DNA of 22,218 nt from a virus: positions 1 to 22,218 of IMG/VR virus record IMGVR_UViG_3300032116_001439; one strand, written 5' to 3'. The notes beneath the pieces are model-generated. The model saw nothing but the letters and a program-made list of their open reading frames with translations. It was not told the DNA's origin and did not search any database. The translations under genes and the position numbers were made by a program. Positions 14,677 to 22,218 of this stretch are shown here, one piece after another (the first letter of the stretch is position 1; each line of letters begins with the position of its first letter).

Positions 14677-17600
14677 ATGGCCAATGTACAGATATCACAA
14701 CTACCTGCAGCCAATCCCCTAACCGGGGATGAACTCGTCGCGGTCGTACAGAGTGGTATCACAGTTCGCACGACCACCTCGCAGGTCGCCGGAAGCCCTT
14801 CACAGCAGCAGACGTTTCTCACTAAGAATCTCGAGACGTCTCTCCCGAATTCTCAATACTTATCGACCGGTGCCGGGCTTACTCTACAGAGTGGTGGAGC
14901 GCAATCGTACCTCCGTGTAGCACTCACCGATGCCCCGGCGAGCCTCGTCGCGGTATCTCCCGGGCTTTTGGCGAAGGTAGATGCGGCTAATATAGCTTCC
15001 CGTACATTGACGGCCTCCGGAGCCGGTCTCTCGGTTACAAACGGTGATGGTATCGCGGGTAATCCGACGTTCACACTAACCGGGATTGCCGCTGCAGTCG
15101 CGAATCTTGGCGGCACCGGCATCATGGCGATCAACGGTGGCACTACAGTAGGGGGTGTCCAGATACTCGGGACCACCGGTCAGATCGCGGTTGCAAATGG
15201 GAATGGTTCTGGAAACCCGACGATCAGTCTCGAAAACACGACGGTTACTCCCGGCAGTTACGGATCAGCATCAAATATCATCAGCCTCGGCGTGGATGCG
15301 CAGGGAAGGCTTACCAGTGTAAACCAGACCGCAATCAGCATTGACGCCTCGCAAATCACGAATGGTCAGCTGCCGGTTCTGCGTGGCGGTACCGGTGCGA
15401 GCAGTCCGGATGGCGCTCTAACTAATCTGTTGCCATCTCAGACGTCACAAAGCGGCAAAGTGTTGGCCACCGACGGCACGAATACATATTGGGCTGCAGC
15501 GGGCGTAGGCTCAGTGACATCTGTAAATGTGTCCGGCGGTTCGACCGGACTCACGACGTCGGGTGGTCCGATTACGACGGCGGGGACGATCACTCTTGGT
15601 GGCACGCTGAATGTACCGAGTGGCGGTACGGGGGCTACGGCTTTAACCGGTTATGTGGTTGGGAATGGCGCGTCCCCGATGACCGCCTCGGCGACTGTTC
15701 CGACGGCTGATTTATCGGGTACGATCACCAACGCACAGTTGGATAACAGTTCGGTCACGATTAATGGAAGCAATGTAAGCCTCGGTGGATCGGTGACGAT
15801 TACCGCTGCGGCACCCAATGCACTGACGATCGGCACTGGGTTATCTGGCGGATCGTACAATGGGTCTTCGGCGGTTACGGTCGCAATCGACTCTTCGGTC
15901 GTGACGCTCTCGGGTAGTCAGACCCTAACCAACAAGACGATTGCTGGCAACCAGAACACATTCTCAAACATCCCGAATAGTTCGCTGGATAATTCGGCGG
16001 TCACATTTAACGGTCAGACGGTAGCTTTGGGTGGTTCAGGCACGATCACCGCCGCGACTCCTAATTCCCTGACCATCGGCACTGGGTTGAGTGGTACGAG
16101 CTTTAATGGTTCCTCGGCAGTGACGATTGCGATTGACTCGACTGTCGCGACTCTCACTGGCACACAGACGCTGACAAACAAGTCGATCTCGGGTGCGACC
16201 AACACATTATCAAATATCCCGAATGTGGCACTCGATAATTCGTCGGTGACGATCGGTACGACCGCCGTATCTCTTGGCGGAACCACTACGACCTTGGGCG
16301 GTCTGACTTCAGTCACAGTTACACAAGATCCGACTTCGGCGCTGCAGTTGGCCACTAAACAATATGTCGATGCCGTCGCTGAGGGTCTACACATTCATGC
16401 AGCTTGCGCGGCAGCGACTACGGGGACTTTGGCGTCGATTACCGGCGGTACGGTTACCTACAACAACGGCACGGCGGGGGTAGGCGCTACGCTGACTTTG
16501 TCAAACCCGCTGACGATTCTAGATGGTTACACCCTGCAGCCGACTGACCGAATTTTGGTCAAGAATGAAGCCACGCAGGCAAACAACGGTATTTACACTT
16601 GGGCAACTGGTGGAACGGTACTGACTCGGGCGACGGATTTTGACACCTCGACTGAGATCGCGAGTGGCGATTTCACGTTTGTGTCGAATGGCAGCCTGTA
16701 CGCGAACACTGGCTGGGTGCAGATTGATCCGGTGACCGTTGTAGGTACCGACCCGATCGTATGGCAGCAGTTCTCCGGGGCTGGAACGTACACGGCGGGT
16801 ACCGGACTTACCCTCACCGGCAGTCAGTTCAGCATCACGAATACTGGTGTCACTGCGGCGGCTTATGGTTCGTCGTCGGCAGTAGGCACCTTTACAGTCA
16901 ACGCCCAAGGACAGCTGACTACTGCGGCGACGGTGCCGATTTCAATCGACGGCAATCAGATCACCTCGGGGACTGTCGGATCGAGCTACATCAGCGGCTC
17001 ATATACCGGGATCACCGGGGTAGGTACGCTGACGGCGGGTACATGGAACGCCACACCGATTGCAAATAACTATCTGGCGAACTCCAGCATCACGATCAAT
17101 GGCAGTTCGGTGAGCTTGGGCGGTAGTGTGACGGTTACTGCCAACACTCCTAATTCGGTCACTTTTGATAATTCGGGTGCCGGGGCAGCATCAGGTACTA
17201 CCTTTAATGGGTCGGTTGCTTACACCATCAGCTACAACACGGTTGGCGCGAGCCCTCTGGCAGGGTCGACGAGTTTTACGACCGCCGGGACCATCACTAC
17301 GGGTACTTGGAACGCGACCACCATCACCACCACTTATGGGGGCACTGGTCTTTCTAGTTACACCGCCGGTGATATATTATTTTACTCGACCGGTACCGCG
17401 CTGTCGAAGCTCGCGATAGGTACCAATGGCCAAGTGTTGGTTTCCAGCGGGACGGCACCCCAATATGTAAACCAGTCTACCCTGTCGGTCGGATCCGCGA
17501 CGAACGCGACCAATGTGGGGGTAACTGCAAGCAACGTCAATGCTTCATTCTACCCGACATTCGTGAGTAGTACCACCGGTAATCTACCCATTGCTGTCGA

Positions 17601-17688
17601 TGCAGATTTGACTTATAATCCTTCTTCAAACACGCTCACCACTGGTACTGTGGTGGCCACTACCGGTATATTCGGAGGTACATTCTAA
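14677..17688 (+). CDS. Large modular tail fibre protein
   Basis: The 1003-residue, Gly/Thr/Ser-rich fibre contains almost no Cys. Module order: N-terminal domain (ANVQISQLPAANPLTGDE, about 1-40) similar to the protein at 11409; a GTGI/NG repeat-rich stem; an 82-residue tandem repeat (two copies, about 383-546, with partial units before and near residue 810); a conserved domain (about 552-710) starting ATKQYVDAVAEGLHIHAACA and containing RILVKNEATQANNGIYTWAT and GWVQIDP; further stem; and a C-terminal module YGGTGLSSYTAGDILF...LSKLA and YPTFVSSTTGN that recurs in other fibres here. No chaperone or peptidase tip is seen. The fibre probably forms a trimer and sets host range together with the following genes. 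Start is ATG directly after the previous stop; TAATG overlaps the next gene. Confidence 0.85.
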   Translation: MANVQISQLPAANPLTGDELVAVVQSGITVRTTTSQVAGSPSQQQTFLTKNLETSLPNSQYLSTGAGLTLQSGGAQSYLRVALTDAPASLVAVSPGLLAKVDAANIASRTLTASGAGLSVTNGDGIAGNPTFTLTGIAAAVANLGGTGIMAINGGTTVGGVQILGTTGQIAVANGNGSGNPTISLENTTVTPGSYGSASNIISLGVDAQGRLTSVNQTAISIDASQITNGQLPVLRGGTGASSPDGALTNLLPSQTSQSGKVLATDGTNTYWAAAGVGSVTSVNVSGGSTGLTTSGGPITTAGTITLGGTLNVPSGGTGATALTGYVVGNGASPMTASATVPTADLSGTITNAQLDNSSVTINGSNVSLGGSVTITAAAPNALTIGTGLSGGSYNGSSAVTVAIDSSVVTLSGSQTLTNKTIAGNQNTFSNIPNSSLDNSAVTFNGQTVALGGSGTITAATPNSLTIGTGLSGTSFNGSSAVTIAIDSTVATLTGTQTLTNKSISGATNTLSNIPNVALDNSSVTIGTTAVSLGGTTTTLGGLTSVTVTQDPTSALQLATKQYVDAVAEGLHIHAACAAATTGTLASITGGTVTYNNGTAGVGATLTLSNPLTILDGYTLQPTDRILVKNEATQANNGIYTWATGGTVLTRATDFDTSTEIASGDFTFVSNGSLYANTGWVQIDPVTVVGTDPIVWQQFSGAGTYTAGTGLTLTGSQFSITNTGVTAAAYGSSSAVGTFTVNAQGQLTTAATVPISIDGNQITSGTVGSSYISGSYTGITGVGTLTAGTWNATPIANNYLANSSITINGSSVSLGGSVTVTANTPNSVTFDNSGAGAASGTTFNGSVAYTISYNTVGASPLAGSTSFTTAGTITTGTWNATTITTTYGGTGLSSYTAGDILFYSTGTALSKLAIGTNGQVLVSSGTAPQYVNQSTLSVGSATNATNVGVTASNVNASFYPTFVSSTTGNLPIAVDADLTYNPSSNTLTTGTVVATTGIFGGTF
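15823..16314 (+). repeat. Two tandem 246-bp (82-codon) units in the fibre stem
   Basis: Unit 1 starts with CTGACGATCGGCACTGGG at 15823 and unit 2 with CTGACCATCGGCACTGGG at 16069, exactly 246 bases later. Both encode LTIGTGLSG-x-S-(Y/F)-NGSSAVT, QTLTNK(T/S)I, N-T-(F/L)-SNIPN and LDNS(A/S)VT; unit 2 diverges in its last third. A partial unit precedes unit 1 and another lies near 17090-17230. The codons have diverged, so duplication is not recent. Confidence 0.85.
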
Positions 17689-18602
17689 TGGCGCAGACTG
17701 GATTCACGCCGATATCGCTGTACTACAGCACGACTGTCTCGGCTGCTCCGACCGCTGGGAATCTGGCAAATGGCGAGTTGGCAATAAATATTACCGACGG
17801 CAGGCTGTTTTACAAAGACAATCTGGGCGCGGTACAGGTACTAGCTACCAAGGGCACCGGTTCTATTGGTGGATCGAACACGCAAGTTCAGTTCAACAAT
17901 AACGGCGCTCTAGGTGGGTCGGCGAACCTGACATGGAACGGCACGATACTGACCTCAACCGGCTTTTCAGGCCCGTTGAATGGAACAGTGGGCGCGACAA
18001 CTCCAAGCACAGGCTCATTCACGACATTAGCTGCGAGTTCGACGGTATCGGGCACCGGCTTTACTAACTACTTTGCCTCGCCTCCACCAATTGGCGGAAC
18101 TCTTGCTAACACTGGTGCGTTTACTACGCTAACGGCTTCTGCTGATTCCTCGTTTACGTCCACAGGTGCTGTATTAATTAGCAAGGGTACGACGGGTCAA
18201 CAGCCGGGAAGTCCTGCCACCGGGATGATTCGTTATAACACCACAACGAGTCAGTTTGAGGGCTACAGCGGTTCTACTCCGGCATGGAAGTCTATCGGTG
18301 GATCAGCTTTATCTAACGATACGAGTACCGCTAGCACCTTATATCCGGTCTTTGCAGGGGCGACAACTGGTACGGCTGAGAACTTATATACCTCGAACGC
18401 TAAACTGCTCTACAAGCCTTCTACGGGCGAATTGAGTGCATCTATTCCAAGGGCTTCGAACGGTATCTTTGTGAACACAGCGACGGTATCTACGAGTTAC
18501 ACGGTAGCAACAGGCGATAACGCGATGTCTGCGGGTGTTATTACGATTGCCAACGGTGTCACGGTAACGGTATCTGATGGCTCACGTTGGACTGTAGTGT
18601 AA
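17688..18602 (+). CDS. Fibre-like protein, short modular type
   Basis: The 304-residue protein shares the fibre composition of its neighbours. Its opening YYSTTVSAAPTAGNLANGEL and INITDGRLFYKDNLGAVQVL is a well-known phage fibre start, followed by a GTGSIGGSNTQVQFNNNGAL stem element and two TG(S/A)FTTL repeats (GATTPSTGSFTTLAASSTVS, and TGAFTTLTAS). Residues about 225-270 (TLYPVFAGATTGTAENLYTS, LLYKPSTGEL, SNGIFV) echo the C-terminal module of the 14677 fibre. The end SAGVITIANGVTVTVSDGSR resembles short beta caps of phage fibres. TAATG overlap with the previous gene suggests balanced co-translation, perhaps as distal part of the same fibre. Confidence 0.75.
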   Translation: MAQTGFTPISLYYSTTVSAAPTAGNLANGELAINITDGRLFYKDNLGAVQVLATKGTGSIGGSNTQVQFNNNGALGGSANLTWNGTILTSTGFSGPLNGTVGATTPSTGSFTTLAASSTVSGTGFTNYFASPPPIGGTLANTGAFTTLTASADSSFTSTGAVLISKGTTGQQPGSPATGMIRYNTTTSQFEGYSGSTPAWKSIGGSALSNDTSTASTLYPVFAGATTGTAENLYTSNAKLLYKPSTGELSASIPRASNGIFVNTATVSTSYTVATGDNAMSAGVITIANGVTVTVSDGSRWTVV

Positions 18603-18611
18603 GGATAGAAC

Positions 18612-20174
18612 ATGGCAACGACGATAACAGCGGGTAATGCGACGAACGGTGCTGCGATTAGCAGCGACAACACCGGGATACTGGAACTGAAGTCGGGTAC
18701 AGGGTCAGGTACGACTGCGGTCACGATTGGCACGAACCAAGCGGTGACGTTTGCTGCTGGAACGACGATTAACGGCATTACAGTCGGGCGGGGTGGTGGC
18801 GCTGTCGCTACCAACACTGCGGTGGGTGCGAGTGCATTGGCGGCGAATACGACTGGCTTACAGAATACGGCTATTGGACAACTTGCTGGTGCTTCTAATA
18901 CGACGGGCATTAATTCGACTGCCGTAGGTCGTTCTGCGATGTACCTCAACACAACTGGTGGATACAACACAGCAGTAGGATCTGCCGCGTTGGAGTCGAA
19001 TACCACAGGCAATAACAATACTGCCTTGGGTATGCAATCGCTTCTATCCAATACCACCGCTTCCAACAACACGGCTGTTGGGTATCAAGCGCTTTATACC
19101 AACACTACTGGCACTATCAATACCGCATTTGGTGTTGCTGCCCTTCTTAACAACACTACCGGCAATCACAATACTGCTATCGGCTCATTTTTGTCTGGCA
19201 CTACGCTGGCAGCGCTACAGAACAACACCACAGGGCAATTTAACGTCGGTGTGGGTAACGGTGCATTAGGTAGTAATACCACCGCCTCTAACAACACGGC
19301 GATAGGTTATCAGGCGGGATATAGCATTACAACGGGCGCTAGTAACACAACATTGGGGTATAGAGCGCTTACAACTAACATTACCGGAGAAAGAAACGTT
19401 GCTGTCGGTGATCAAGCAGGGTTTAATGCAACGGGTAGTTTTAACACATTTGTTGGGGATGATTCTGGATACAACACCACAACTGGCACGTTTAATACGT
19501 TTATCGGTCAGGGTTCAGGCGAGTCTATAACGACAGGCTCCAAGAACAGCATCTTAGGAAAATACAGCGGCAACCAAGGCGGCTTAGACATTCGCACAGC
19601 AAGCAACTACATCGTGCTGTCGGATGGGGATGGGAATCCCATAGCATTTGGTAATAGAAGTGGAACAAGTTCTGATTTTTCTGTAAATGCATTTGGTGGA
19701 AATTCATCGTTTTCATTAAAAAATTCGAATGTTTTGAAGTGGACATTCTGGAACGATGCTGCAAACAGTGACAGGTTAAACATTACGGATTCTGATTACT
19801 CAAACGGTGTATCAATTACTCAAAACTCAAATGCTTGGGGCGCTTACTCAGATGAGCGTTTGAAGCAAAACATTGCTCCAATTTCATCTGGTATTGATGT
19901 TGTTGCCCAACTTGAACCAGTAACTTACGAGTGGAAAAACCAAGGGAAACCAGACGTTGGCTTTATTGCTCAACGAACAAAATTGGCAGCGCCAATGGCC
20001 GTTCTTGGTGAAGAAGAAAATTTCTTTATTGATGAAGAAGGTCGTGCTCGCGGTGCAATGTCAATCATGCACGACAAGTTGATTCCTTATTTGGTTAAGG
20101 CCATCCAAGAACTCAACGCACAGCACGCTGCGCTAAAAGCAGAATTTGACGCATACAAGGAAGCACACCCATGA
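18612..20174 (+). CDS. Adhesin-like fibre with YadA-type repeats and S74 peptidase/chaperone tip
   Basis: In this 520-residue protein, residues about 68-317 carry fifteen NT(A)xG-type repeats of about 14-19 residues with NTTG spacers, as in the beta-roll head of YadA-like trimeric adhesins. After a junction (about 320-410) comes an S74 intramolecular chaperone domain beginning SDERLKQNI. In this family (K1F endosialidase type) the Ser of SDERLK and the Lys five residues later form the self-cleavage dyad; here Ser413 and Lys418 are intact, so cleavage before Ser413 should free a domain of about 108 residues with a C-terminal coiled coil (LVKAIQELNAQHAALKAEFD). The region around 19650-20100 is much lower in G+C than the rest, suggesting a recombined tip. 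AAGGA lies at 18601-18605; the stop overlaps the next ATG. Confidence 0.85.
   Translation: MATTITAGNATNGAAISSDNTGILELKSGTGSGTTAVTIGTNQAVTFAAGTTINGITVGRGGGAVATNTAVGASALAANTTGLQNTAIGQLAGASNTTGINSTAVGRSAMYLNTTGGYNTAVGSAALESNTTGNNNTALGMQSLLSNTTASNNTAVGYQALYTNTTGTINTAFGVAALLNNTTGNHNTAIGSFLSGTTLAALQNNTTGQFNVGVGNGALGSNTTASNNTAIGYQAGYSITTGASNTTLGYRALTTNITGERNVAVGDQAGFNATGSFNTFVGDDSGYNTTTGTFNTFIGQGSGESITTGSKNSILGKYSGNQGGLDIRTASNYIVLSDGDGNPIAFGNRSGTSSDFSVNAFGGNSSFSLKNSNVLKWTFWNDAANSDRLNITDSDYSNGVSITQNSNAWGAYSDERLKQNIAPISSGIDVVAQLEPVTYEWKNQGKPDVGFIAQRTKLAAPMAVLGEEENFFIDEEGRARGAMSIMHDKLIPYLVKAIQELNAQHAALKAEFDAYKEAHP
18813..19559 (+). repeat. YadA-head-like repeats (about fifteen) encoded in the adhesin fibre
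   Basis: The array consists of NTAVG/NTAIG/NTFVG-type pentapeptides separated by AL..NTTG spacers, from about residue 68 to 316. DNA copies differ at many third positions, so the array is old and kept at protein level. Expected structure is a left-handed beta-roll trimer. Confidence 0.85.
19650..19739. other. Low-G+C segment at the start of the S74 tip region
   Basis: By direct count 27 of 90 bases are G or C (30%), against 33 of 60 (55%) in a coat-gene sample at 9181-9240. The low-G+C stretch begins after the NTxxG repeats and continues less strongly into the S74 domain. This fits a recombination junction between fibre stem and tip. Confidence 0.6.
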
Positions 20175-20389
20175 ACGACATTACAGCAGAACAAATCGCG
20201 CAGCACTACTCAGCAGCGATGGACAGCGTAAACCTCATCAATGCGGGTAAGCCCGAATACATGACCGACGAAGAGTGGGCAGATTGCTTGGCAAGGAACC
20301 GCGAGCATCTACGCATCATGCTGGCAAAAGATTTTTGGACTAACGAAGATTTAACACCGCTGCAACAGGCGGCAGGAGAATCCAATTGA
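20171..20389 (+). CDS. Small acidic protein following the S74 fibre
   Basis: The 72-residue soluble helical protein overlaps the fibre stop (ATGA) and overlaps the next start (TTGA). It includes EQIAQHYSAAMDSVNLINAG and a conserved-looking YMTDEEWADCLARNREHLRI followed by KDFWTNEDLTPLQQA. Small proteins of this look commonly follow phage fibre genes, and fibre-specific assembly or stabilisation is a fair guess, but I recognise no named family. Its codon use resembles the flanking fibre cassette, so it may travel with the S74 fibre as a unit. Confidence 0.65.
   Translation: MNDITAEQIAQHYSAAMDSVNLINAGKPEYMTDEEWADCLARNREHLRIMLAKDFWTNEDLTPLQQAAGESN
20374..20378 (+). promoter_or_regulatory. Shine-Dalgarno sequence supporting a TTG start
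   Basis: AGGAG lies seven bases before TTG 20386. No in-frame ATG follows for a long way in the fibre-like frame, and the TTG overlaps the previous TGA (TTGA), so this sequence fixes the otherwise rare TTG start. Confidence 0.65.
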
Positions 20390-21105
20390 GTACAGGGCTG
20401 AAGGCAAATCCAGACGGCAGCGCAGCTATACAGGTAGGCGGCACAGACGTTATTACGCTGACATCAGGTGGTGCTGCGACGTTTGTGACTAGCCCTACGA
20501 CGGTACAAGCAGGAACAGCAGCGGCTCCGAGTATTACGACATCAGGTGATACCAACACAGGTATTTTCTTCCCGGCAGCAGATACGATTGCATTTACCGA
20601 GGGTGGTGTTGAGTCTGCGAGAATTGACGCTAATGGCACATGGACATACCGTGCTTCTACGTTAGCCTCTTATCAATGGACTGCATGGAATCCCTCCGAC
20701 ATAATTGGAACGACAACTACTGCCCCATCTACAGGAACGACTGACGATAGCAACTACGTCACAATGTCGAATTCATCCGGCACATTGACGGTTACTTTTG
20801 ATGTTGCTGGAACATATTTGGTCTGCATTAATGGTATTGCGTCTCATGCCAATGCTTATATCTACGATACTTTTTATACCAACTTCGGTGGTACTGCAAC
20901 ACGAAGAATTGGCAGGGACGACCCGAATAACTGGGGAGACGGCACGAATGACGGGAATATGTCTATAACAACATCTTTTTATGTGAGTGCTACAGCCAGT
21001 CAAACGCTTACGATTCAGCCACGATACAGGGTTTCTGCTGGCGGTGGAACTGCCAGCCAACATACAGCGTATTGCAACGCAACTATCCAGTATTGCGGAG
21101 GCTAA
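20386..21105 (+). CDS. Short fibre-like protein with jelly-roll-like domain, TTG start
   Basis: The 239-residue protein opens with STGLKANPDGSAAIQVGGTD, then the module APSITTSGDTNTGIFFPAAD plus GGVESARI, which is repeated in the next S74 protein as NTGIFYPAAD and GGTEALRV. Residues about 95-239 (YQWTAWNPSDIIGTT, SGTLTVTFDVAGTYLVCING, a final NATIQYCGG) suggest a C1q/TNF-like jelly-roll tip, as in the protein at 11409. Three Cys are in this domain. It is probably a receptor-binding or capping protein. It is coupled to the upstream small gene by TTGA overlap, and a 1-nt gap separates it from the next ATG. Confidence 0.7.
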   Translation: MSTGLKANPDGSAAIQVGGTDVITLTSGGAATFVTSPTTVQAGTAAAPSITTSGDTNTGIFFPAADTIAFTEGGVESARIDANGTWTYRASTLASYQWTAWNPSDIIGTTTTAPSTGTTDDSNYVTMSNSSGTLTVTFDVAGTYLVCINGIASHANAYIYDTFYTNFGGTATRRIGRDDPNNWGDGTNDGNMSITTSFYVSATASQTLTIQPRYRVSAGGGTASQHTAYCNATIQYCGG

Positions 21106-21106
21106 C

Positions 21107-21328
21107 ATGACACCAGAATGGGAACTAAGAAGAATCCGTAATGCTCACTTGCGTGAATGTGATTGGACACAGTTTGCAGATTCACCACTAACGGCAGAGC
21201 AAAAGCAAGCATGGGCTACATACCGTCAAGCGTTAAGAGATTTGCCAGCGAATTCAACACCATCGTTTGATGAGAATAATCAGTTGGTAGGCTATGTACT
21301 GCCACAAAGACCGGAACAAGGAGCATAA
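21107..21328 (+). CDS. Probable phage tail assembly chaperone (small, Phage_tail_APC type)
   Basis: ATG 21107 is the start; the longer frame from 20987 lies wholly within the preceding gene. The 73-residue product WELRRIRNAHLRECDWTQFA followed by DSPLTAEQKQAWATYRQALR and DLPAN matches the pattern R..RN..L..CDWTQ..DSPL......W..YRQALRD.P that I know from tail or fibre assembly chaperones (Pfam Phage_tail_APC). The tail (FDENNQLVGYVLPQRPEQGA) is less conserved. In those families the protein acts as a cytoplasmic chaperone in tail or fibre assembly and is not always in the virion. Its place between two fibre genes suggests a fibre-specific role here. Confidence 0.7.
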   Translation: MTPEWELRRIRNAHLRECDWTQFADSPLTAEQKQAWATYRQALRDLPANSTPSFDENNQLVGYVLPQRPEQGA

Positions 21329-21330
21329 CA

Positions 21331-22218
21331 ATGACCATTGTCATCGATGGCACAACGGGAATCTCTGGCGTAGATGGTACTGCGTCCAACCCGTCCTATG
21401 AAGGCACAGACAGCAACACGGGCATCTTCTACCCTGCTGCGGATCAGGTTGCTATTGGTACAGGTGGTACGGAAGCGTTGCGGGTGAATAGCTCGCAAAG
21501 TTTGTTGCTAAACACAACAAGCGCTCCAGCAGCAAGCGCAAAAATGAAGATTGCAACTTCTGCCCGCACAGGAGCGTTCTTCGATCTTACTGCGACTGGC
21601 GGTGAAAACTGGATTATTGACTCTACAAACACAACAGGGAGTACTGATGTTCTCGGCATTTATGCCAACGGAGCTACCGGTTTGTATATCCAAGACACCG
21701 GCAACGTGGGGGTTGGTACGACTTCGCCCGGCAAAAAACTTGATGTATCTGGCGATATAAGAACATCTTCTACTTTTATAGTCACATCAAACGGCACAGG
21801 TTCTATTACTGACGGTGCAAACACTTATGTTGGATTATCTTCTTCGCAGCTTACCTTAAGAACTGACACCGCAATTCCGATTGTTGCGTTAACAAACGGA
21901 ACCGAACGCGCCCGTATCACCAGCGGTGGTGATTTGTTGGTGGGGACTACAACTTCTCACGCCAAATTCACGGTTCAAGGGCAATTAGCCGTTGGTCAAA
22001 CTGCGGCAGCAAGCAACGCATCCGGACTTTATATTTATGCTAGTAACGCGCTGTCCGATAATTCATATTTATCTAGAGGGTCTGCTGGTAGTGGAACAAC
22101 CACTTGGTACATCGGTAATCAAACAATCACCACTTCGTCTGATGAAAGACTAAAAGCAAATATCGCCCCAACAGAACGAAATGCACTTGAACTATTGCAG
22201 CAATGGGAAATTGTTGAC
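21331..22218 (+). CDS. Second S74-tipped fibre protein, 3' end outside window
   Basis: The frame is open from ATG 21331, after AAGGAG at short distance, to the window edge (296 codons). It begins MTIVIDGTTGISGVDGTAS, then the NTGIFYPAAD/GGTEALRV module shared with the protein at 20386. The stem contains standard fibre elements GNVGVGTTSPGKKLDVSGDI and GTERARITSGGDLLVGTTTS. At residue 270 an S74 chaperone starts (SDERLKANIAPTERNALELL) with Ser270 and Lys275 in the catalytic positions; most of that domain is outside. It resembles the S74 start of the 18612 fibre (SDERLKQNIAP) at protein level, but the codons differ, so it is a separate acquisition rather than a fresh copy. It would be a self-processing trimeric fibre tip. 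Confidence 0.8.
   Translation, partial: MTIVIDGTTGISGVDGTASNPSYEGTDSNTGIFYPAADQVAIGTGGTEALRVNSSQSLLLNTTSAPAASAKMKIATSARTGAFFDLTATGGENWIIDSTNTTGSTDVLGIYANGATGLYIQDTGNVGVGTTSPGKKLDVSGDIRTSSTFIVTSNGTGSITDGANTYVGLSSSQLTLRTDTAIPIVALTNGTERARITSGGDLLVGTTTSHAKFTVQGQLAVGQTAAASNASGLYIYASNALSDNSYLSRGSAGSGTTTWYIGNQTITTSSDERLKANIAPTERNALELLQQWEIVD

Noticed and set aside
15823-16314. Possible CRISPR-like or integration repeat in the fibre gene
   Set aside because: Repeats are 246 bp, in frame, divergent, without spacers, and encode fibre stem modules.
17606-17620. TTGACT and TATAAT close together in the 14677 fibre gene
   Set aside because: The two hexamers are adjacent with no usable spacer, so they cannot form a sigma70 promoter.
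18497-19072. Minus-strand open frame (191 codons) opposite the fibre repeats
   Set aside because: Its Val/Ala/Pro-rich low complexity is the reverse complement of Thr/Gly/Asn repeat codons; there is no start context.
20987-21106. Upstream extension of the tail assembly chaperone gene
   Set aside because: It lies wholly inside the jelly-roll protein gene; ATG 21107 gives the family-length product.
1-22218. tRNA genes, integrase, toxin-antitoxin or defence genes
   Set aside because: No sequence of these types could be supported; all space is filled by virion-type genes.

Overview
The window is one contiguous, entirely plus-strand block of late (virion) genes from a tailed double-stranded DNA bacteriophage (Caudoviricetes). 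The order is terminase, portal, scaffold, coat, connector, then fibres. Gene order and the P22-like portal and neck proteins suggest a short-tailed (podovirus-like) phage, probably an uncultured environmental one. No lysis, replication, integrase, tRNA, rRNA or CRISPR signal is visible, and no protein sequence points firmly to a host. Coding density is close to total: most neighbours overlap by 1-4 nt or are separated by little more than a ribosome binding site, and no gap approaches 300 bases.

Left part (1-9758), packaging and head. The C-terminal nuclease half of the large terminase enters from the left edge. A large modular protein of unassigned function follows, then a long portal protein. 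Next come a 47-residue gene embedded in the portal 3' end, a small helical protein, a GroES-like (Cpn10-fold) protein, an acidic coiled-coil scaffold, a conserved small protein, a probable head decoration protein and the major capsid protein. A perfect-consensus sigma70-type promoter lies inside the scaffold gene and is well placed to boost coat synthesis. A UUCG-loop hairpin follows the coat gene.

Middle part (9799-14676), small virion and neck proteins. Two genes lie between near-identical UUCG hairpins; the second encodes a Lys/Gly-rich repeat protein. Further on are a small beta-rich virion protein, a first fibre-like protein, two small basic proteins, a head-tail connector carrying a discoidin-like insertion, and a two-CxxC zinc-ribbon-like protein.

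Right part (14677-22218), a fibre cluster. Five fibre or adhesin-like genes are built from interchangeable modules: a shared N-terminal domain, 82-residue tandem repeats, YadA-head-like repeats, and jelly-roll-like or S74-chaperone C-termini. Two tiny accessory genes are interspersed, one a probable tail assembly chaperone. The last fibre runs off the right edge within its S74 domain. A sharp drop in G+C near the first S74 domain suggests recombinational exchange of tips.

The main cross-gene signals are: (i) a recurring diglycine motif, roughly [M/L/F/Y/K]-[K/A/R]-x-G-G, occurring 14 times in five proteins of the head/neck block; (ii) a DGSAIVK peptide shared by portal and scaffold; (iii) an LRSKYFG peptide at both ends of the 836-residue protein, the second copy directly after a diglycine site. 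Together these could reflect docking peptides or a proteolytic maturation code, but this is inference.
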